Below are positions 58,665 through 64,000 of a stretch of DNA of 64,000 bases, one piece after another (within the stretch, counting starts at the first letter, position 1; each line of letters opens with the position of its first letter). A model generated the notes under the pieces. That model saw only the letters and a list, made by a program, of their open reading frames with translations, searched no databases and was not told the DNA's origin. Both the position numbers and the translations under genes were made by a program. The DNA comes from Stichopus chloronotus (Eukaryota; Echinodermata; Holothuroidea; Aspidochirotida; Stichopodidae), in NCBI GenBank assembly GCA_021234535.1, contig CM037850.1, positions 18,347,088 to 18,411,087 on the forward strand, written 5' to 3'.

Positions 58665-61600
58665 CTGTGTGAATGAAACAGAAAACTGTTCTTCAAGTTG
58701 TATACTTCTAGCCTAAAATCCTGCATACAGTAGCACCAAGTTTGAGAGCACAAACGACAGGATGTACAGGACACAGCAATTTAAGAATACATCTAAAAAA
58801 TATTACAGGAACAACATGTTTTCAAAAATTACAGCATTAGTCTGTCACCTTCTAAACTGAAAAGGGTCACAAAACTGAAAACAAGCACAATACAAGAAAA
58901 AGTACAGATTCAAGTAGCCTGCAGGCACATTAATCATGTGATCAGAGAGAGCACCACAGCCGTATGCCGCATCTCTGCTGCTTCCTTTACTCTCCACAGA
59001 CTTGTTACCTCTAATTTAGTCTCTTGAGCAACAAGCTTCCAAGACACCACTGTCCGAAACTTCCTCATTGACATGTTGCTGGAACTACTGTACCTGCCAA
59101 CACACTTTATTGTTCAGGATATGACGTGCACCGTTGCATAGCCTTCCTACTGTACTTACGGTATGAAGGCCTGCATTCAAAGTGTTAATTGGATTAGTGC
59201 AGAGACAGAGAGAAAGAGCAAGCTGCGAGATGATGACTCATGCTCTCATAAACTAAGTCCAAAACAAACCGCCTAAACAGGCACAGGTTTTCAGAGGCAT
59301 AACAATAATGGACAAATTAATGGTACGATCGATCTGTTGAGCTGTTACAATTGTATCAACCAAAGTGAACACTTACGTAGCACTTATATGCATCTTTGCA
59401 TACCCTGTCATAAGCTTTCATATGCTTGTGGGTTATAACATGATCACATGTGTTAATCCCAGGCCCAGAGTGCTTAAAAAAACTATGTGTATTCAAACAT
59501 GTTGAAAAAGTAAAATTTTGTGAGCTACCTTGCAGATTTAACACAGGAGGCTCATAAAAGCAGCAAAATTGTAACCTGTGCTGGTGTGTTATAACACGCA
59601 GCATTTATATGCTTATGTTAGCCAGTTGAAGCACATCTTTAACGCTATACATATGTTCAACGTGGGTGATTGTATACACACAGAACCTCCAAGTTATCGT
59701 AGGTTTCAGCTTAGAGGGTGTTGAGTTCACAATTTAAAATAGTTCCGATCCAACTTCTGATTGCAGTTTATGGGTGACAAACATCGGTCAAATTACTCAT
59801 TCCATCGAGTTTTGTAAGGTGAAGGTTTCATGCCAATGGGTACGTGCACCTACTGTACCAACCGTGGTGGGTCATGTGATACATTCCAGCATGTCACCTA
59901 ACTCATATTTCCCTCTAGCAATTTCAGTACAGTACTTTTTGACATCACAACAACTATCCGATGATTGAACCAGATTCCATAGGTTCTATACGAGACATGA
60001 GACTCAAATGCACCAAACTAACCCCAAACTAACTGACTCTAATTGCTGTGCAGTTTTAATTAGTGGCCATGTGGGACAGATGTTGACAAAACTCTTAACT
60101 GTTTTTCTTTTCTTCCAAAGATCTATTAGGAAATAACAAATATGTATCAAGCTGACATCACCAAATCTGCACATTTTGAGTTGACTGACATAAAATGACT
60201 AGCTTTTATTGTCATCATTTGATTATTCATTTTACAGAGGGAATGAGGATGGGTCCACAGCGTTCATGAAATTATGAACATTCAATATCAAGTTGTAGCA
60301 ACCAAGTGTGCCATACATTACCACATATATCTTGACTGTGTTTCAATGTCATAATTGCTTATTCCGATTAAGGACAAAGGGATGGGGGGGGGGGGTGCAG
60401 TTTGGGAATGTCAAAGATGTCAGGTTGAAGTTACTAGCTGTGCCATATCTTTTTGATGATTGCCACTCAATGACCACGATTTCTCTAAAGTTGTTGTTTT
60501 TAAGTTTTGAAATGTTCTGCCCTGGCTTTTGGTAGTAATAAAATTGTTGTTTTTCAATTAAGTTGATCAAGAATTTATCACTTTTCTGATTTTGATGCAT
60601 TTCCATTAGCATATGGAGACCATGCCAGTCTGCATACCATGCACTACAATGCAAAGATCATCAGCGTGAGCGCTGACTCTTACCTACGAAGCAGCAGAGA
60701 AATGTTTACTTCCACATGCTGGCATGCACGAAAAAATCAGCCTTGGCGTACAACTTGTAAGCCCTAGCCCGTTCTGTACATTTTGTACAGCAAACTGCTT
60801 CCAAACCACAGCTACAAAAGTTTTTGCTGTGGTATGTTCCTACTTAATTCACGTTAAGTCCAAGACAAAATACGACTATTTCCTGCCAAATGTGAAAGCA
60901 CGTGCGTAACTGTATGCTTCAAGGTGGAAGCACAATCACTGTACAAAGGGCTACATTACATTGCATCATGAGGTATGCACCTGTGTTTGTTGGCGTAAAA
61001 GTGCTAACACCTTGGAGTATGAACGCTAACACCTCCGCATAACTTGGGCGTTGGCTGTACATGGAATGCATCGTGGACAACTGGACATATTGCAATGTAT
61101 TAACCACTTAATGTAAATTTCCAAAACTCAGGGCTAATAATTATTGCTGTTCAATACTCTTTCAACATATACTGCAGGCCTACAGGCCTTTGTACTAACC
61201 ATCAGTTTTACCTAAACTTCCCCACTTTATCGTCTTACTGTGGGGTTTGGACCAGTTTTTGCCAGTTGCAGATAATTTTGGACATTTTAAGATGAGTTTA
61301 ATGCTTTTGTCACTCCCAAACCAAACCTCATCTAACACCTGCTGTGGCAACTCTGGATGTTAAAATGAAATATGCACAGCACTCATGACCATATTACTGT
61401 GAATGGAATGTATGAGTGGCACTGTTGTTTGTGTATCAAAGTCACTTGCAAAAAAAAACAAAAAAACAACAACCACCAAATACATGGCAAATATACAAGA
61501 AACAAACACTAAAGATAATGAAAAAAAAGGGTCAGTGTCAACAAACAAAAGCAAAATTTCTGACACCTTATGGTTTTTGAAACCAACACCCCAGTGTTTC

Positions 61601-62352
61601 AACACCAGGTCCATCATGGTGTCCACACCGGCACCAGTGTGGGCAGTATAACAAGGCCTAACTTTACAAACTTAAACAGGCCTCACTTTTTTTTTTAATT
61701 TAGGGTGACCCAAAGGGCTCACCATTTCAACAAATATACAGTATGAATGTACAGACTCTGAAAGGGAAAATAAATATGTAATGGGGTACACAAGTTACAT
61801 AAGTTGGTAAGGTACATAAGTTAGTTACTAATTTTACTCTACAGTACATTTCACGAATATACAAACTACTACAATACATATATATACAGTACCCTGAAAT
61901 TGGCGCACTTAAGGAATCCATTGCCGATATTTTAAATGTCACAACGAGCCTTTGTTTAGAGGAAAAGTACTTGAAATAGGTTCATAATCGCGAAATATGT
62001 AATTGTGGTTAGATTCAAGAAGGTTAGGCTCACTTCAGTAACGTTGCCACAATGATAGCGAGTAATATTTGAAGGAGGCGCCAATTTGGGGGGCTCGCCA
62101 ACTACGGGGTACTGTATATATATACAAATATACAATATGCTAGAAAATGTATGATGTTGAGGTGTGCTGAAAATATATGATGTGAAGTACAGGCCTCACT
62201 TACACTACAGTACTTAGCCTAATGGCTCACATCTAACGTTGCTTCTTCGTCAACTTCCTGAATTAATAGAGAGAGGATTCAAAACTTTCTCAGCCTCATA
62301 CTCACTGACATTAATTTAGGCAAAGATCACGAAGCCACTGAACGGCGAATTG

Positions 62353-62667
62353 CACTAACATATCATGCACATGGTACGAAAACAAGTACCAGGTTAGCAT
62401 GTTTCTATTCCAAAATATAAAGGAACCTCACGAGTTCACGAGCCACCTAACCCGGAAATTATATAGGCCTAGGCTATAGAGTATAGCTGTACTACAACTC
62501 ACCTATTCCACTAACATATCATGCACATGGTACGTAAACAACTACCAGTTTAGCATGAGGAACTTGATGGTGTTTCTATTCCAAAACTTAAATGTACCTC
62601 ACGAGTTGGCGAATCACGCAACCCGAAAATTATATAGGCTATTGACTATATCTGTACTAGAACTCAC
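62353..62667. repeat. 156-bp tandem duplication
   Basis: The block aacatatcatgcacatggta starts at 62357 and 62513. Later blocks tttctattccaaaa, cctcacgagtt, aattatatagg and actcac also recur in order. The copies differ by several substitutions and small indels. Confidence 0.75.
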
Positions 62668-63134
62668 ATATACTGCAAATGATCGCACCATGACAACAGT
62701 CTGACAAGTGACAAGTGACATTGAATCATGAATGAGACATCTATGACTGACCTAGATACCAAATTTCAAGGCAGCGTCTGCGACTTTTTAAACCTAGCCT
62801 AGGCCAAATGATTTACTTCAATTACTATTTATACCATTTGGTGGTAAATGTTCTTGAAAGATGGAAATGTTGAACAAGTTTGCCTTACCACTACCAGAGC
62901 ACTTAGGTCTCGAGTGAAATGATCAACTTGACCAGGTTATTCTATTTAATGAAAGGTAACTCGAAAAGAAACAAAGTGCACAACTTTATTAGTGGTTACA
63001 ACAATCTTTACATATGAAACAACTTCAGATGCTAGTAATGTTTGCCAAATTATTATCTTTCTTTGCTCCATGAACGGAAGAAAAATATCTCATCCTATGT
63101 ATTTTTAACAAACATTTTTTTACTTTGTACTCAC

Positions 63135-63339
63135 GACCCCTAACCACAGGCCGAGGCAAACTGTTGCGCAATATATGTTGCGGAAACCAAAACATGTCAA
63201 CTTTGAGGTTTGGACACTCATAATCGCTATACAGTACAGTTTCATGGCACTTCACTGTACGCGAAGTTCGACGAGTTCGGGGGAGCGACATATGAAGTTG
63301 TTGACTGAGTGGCTGGTGGTATAGATTGAAACTGAACAT
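63135..63339 (-). CDS. Possible first exon on the minus strand
   Basis: The open frame begins MFSFNLYHQPLSQQLHMSLP, is rich in Arg/Ser/Pro, and ends at a strong donor (GGTC|gtgagt). It could be the first exon of an unknown gene, or a non-coding first exon of the BID-like transcript. The family is not recognised. Confidence 0.25.
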
Positions 63340-64000
63340 AAGCCTGATCTCTAGAGCAAATTTACCATCAGTTTTGTCTGACTTTTTTCACCATATTCGA
63401 TAATACGTCATGATTTGGGGTAAGATTCTTTATTTTTGCTTTTCCGCAGTCAAGTCAACTGTAGGCCTATACATGTTTTTTTTTACAAAGGCCTAGTTAC
63501 GAGTACTACTGCACTGTAGTACTTACTACAGTAACAAGTGACAAAGCAAAGGCCCAGGTTAACCTTGCATTAGGCCTAACTGTACCATGGTCATGCATTT
63601 TTACGGTTGTATCAATTCAAAGGTTTGGGTTAGTACAGGTTCTAACTTATTTTACCGATTAAGTTAAACTGATTAGCCATATCTCATTCCTGGATTTTAA
63701 CCTGGCAAACCAACTTTCTAACTGTTGTGTAGCGGCCTTTCAAGAAGGGGCGACCTTCACGGGACTCATCAAATGAGAGATGACAGACCCAAGTGTCTTG
63801 TTATTTAACTACTCCAGAAAAACAGCCTTGGACCACTTCTAACGGGAATTGACTCGCTTCACTGGCAGCACATGTATAAGCCCATCCGTCTATCTTTGGC
63901 ACACCTAGGGAACCATTCCTCTTCTTCTGAAATAAGGGGGATTTATTACTCAATTTTGCCCAGCCTCTGCCAACATGACTTCCTCTTTGTCTTAGCAGGT

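Larger units (their letters stand above)
58665..64000. other. Region upstream of the BID-like gene
   Basis: No firm gene. It contains a 156-bp duplication, a possible minus-strand first exon at 63135-63339 and a G run at 60384. It probably includes the promoter of the BID-like gene. Confidence 0.5.

Noticed and set aside
63025..63339. Whole 104-codon minus-strand frame as a gene
   Set aside because: The frame beyond the gtgagt donor at 63134 is probably intron. Only the 5' part was kept, at low confidence.

Overview
This is animal genomic DNA: AT-rich and gene-poor, with short exons, GT/AG introns, microsatellites and fragments of non-LTR retrotransposons. The gene content and dispersed repeats suggest a marine invertebrate, most likely a deuterostome such as an echinoderm. 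That placement is an inference, because nothing in the window is species-diagnostic. No rRNA, tRNA, CRISPR array or intact transposon was recognised.

The left half (1-34.1 kb) holds a head-to-tail array of three paralogous plus-strand genes, called A, B and C here. Their exons, read through phase-compatible splice sites, encode a short cytoplasmic N-terminus, one membrane anchor and a complete type-II periplasmic-binding-protein domain of the bacterial family-3 amino-acid-binding type (SBP_bac_3). This is the fold shared with the ionotropic glutamate receptor ligand-binding domain. Gene A (1281-6451) lacks its first three exons in the window. Genes B (13257-20553, 333 aa) and C (27005-34063, 310 aa) appear complete. 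Exon lengths are identical across copies for most exons (53, 129, 200, 72 and 214 nt), and each gene ends in a small exon encoding a CLDD or CLDS tail. There is no channel pore, so these are predicted cell-surface amino-acid-binding proteins rather than receptors with a known signalling part.

Between these genes lie an array of seven degenerate copies of a roughly 145-bp repeat (9.95-11.0 kb), two broken non-LTR reverse transcriptase fragments (12.4-12.9 kb plus; 22.1-22.9 kb minus), duplicated intergenic blocks and several dispersed repeats.

The stretch 34.1-43.2 kb has minisatellites (41 bp and 96 bp units), long G/C runs and no gene I can support. At 43236-47806 (+) a gene of unrecognised family encodes a polytopic membrane protein of 478 aa with about seven membrane segments. 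An extra phase-compatible exon inside its first intron could give a short single-pass isoform. The stretch 47.8-53.6 kb shows no convincing gene.

The right part carries a minus-strand gene (about 58664 to 53600) with a textbook BH3 motif followed by a C-terminal helical domain resembling vertebrate BID. It is therefore a candidate pro-apoptotic BID-like protein with an unusually long N-terminus. Its introns contain 91-bp and 34-bp minisatellites, and a recent 134-bp tandem duplication copies part of its third coding exon. The last 5 kb has a duplicated 156-bp segment and one possible minus-strand first exon.
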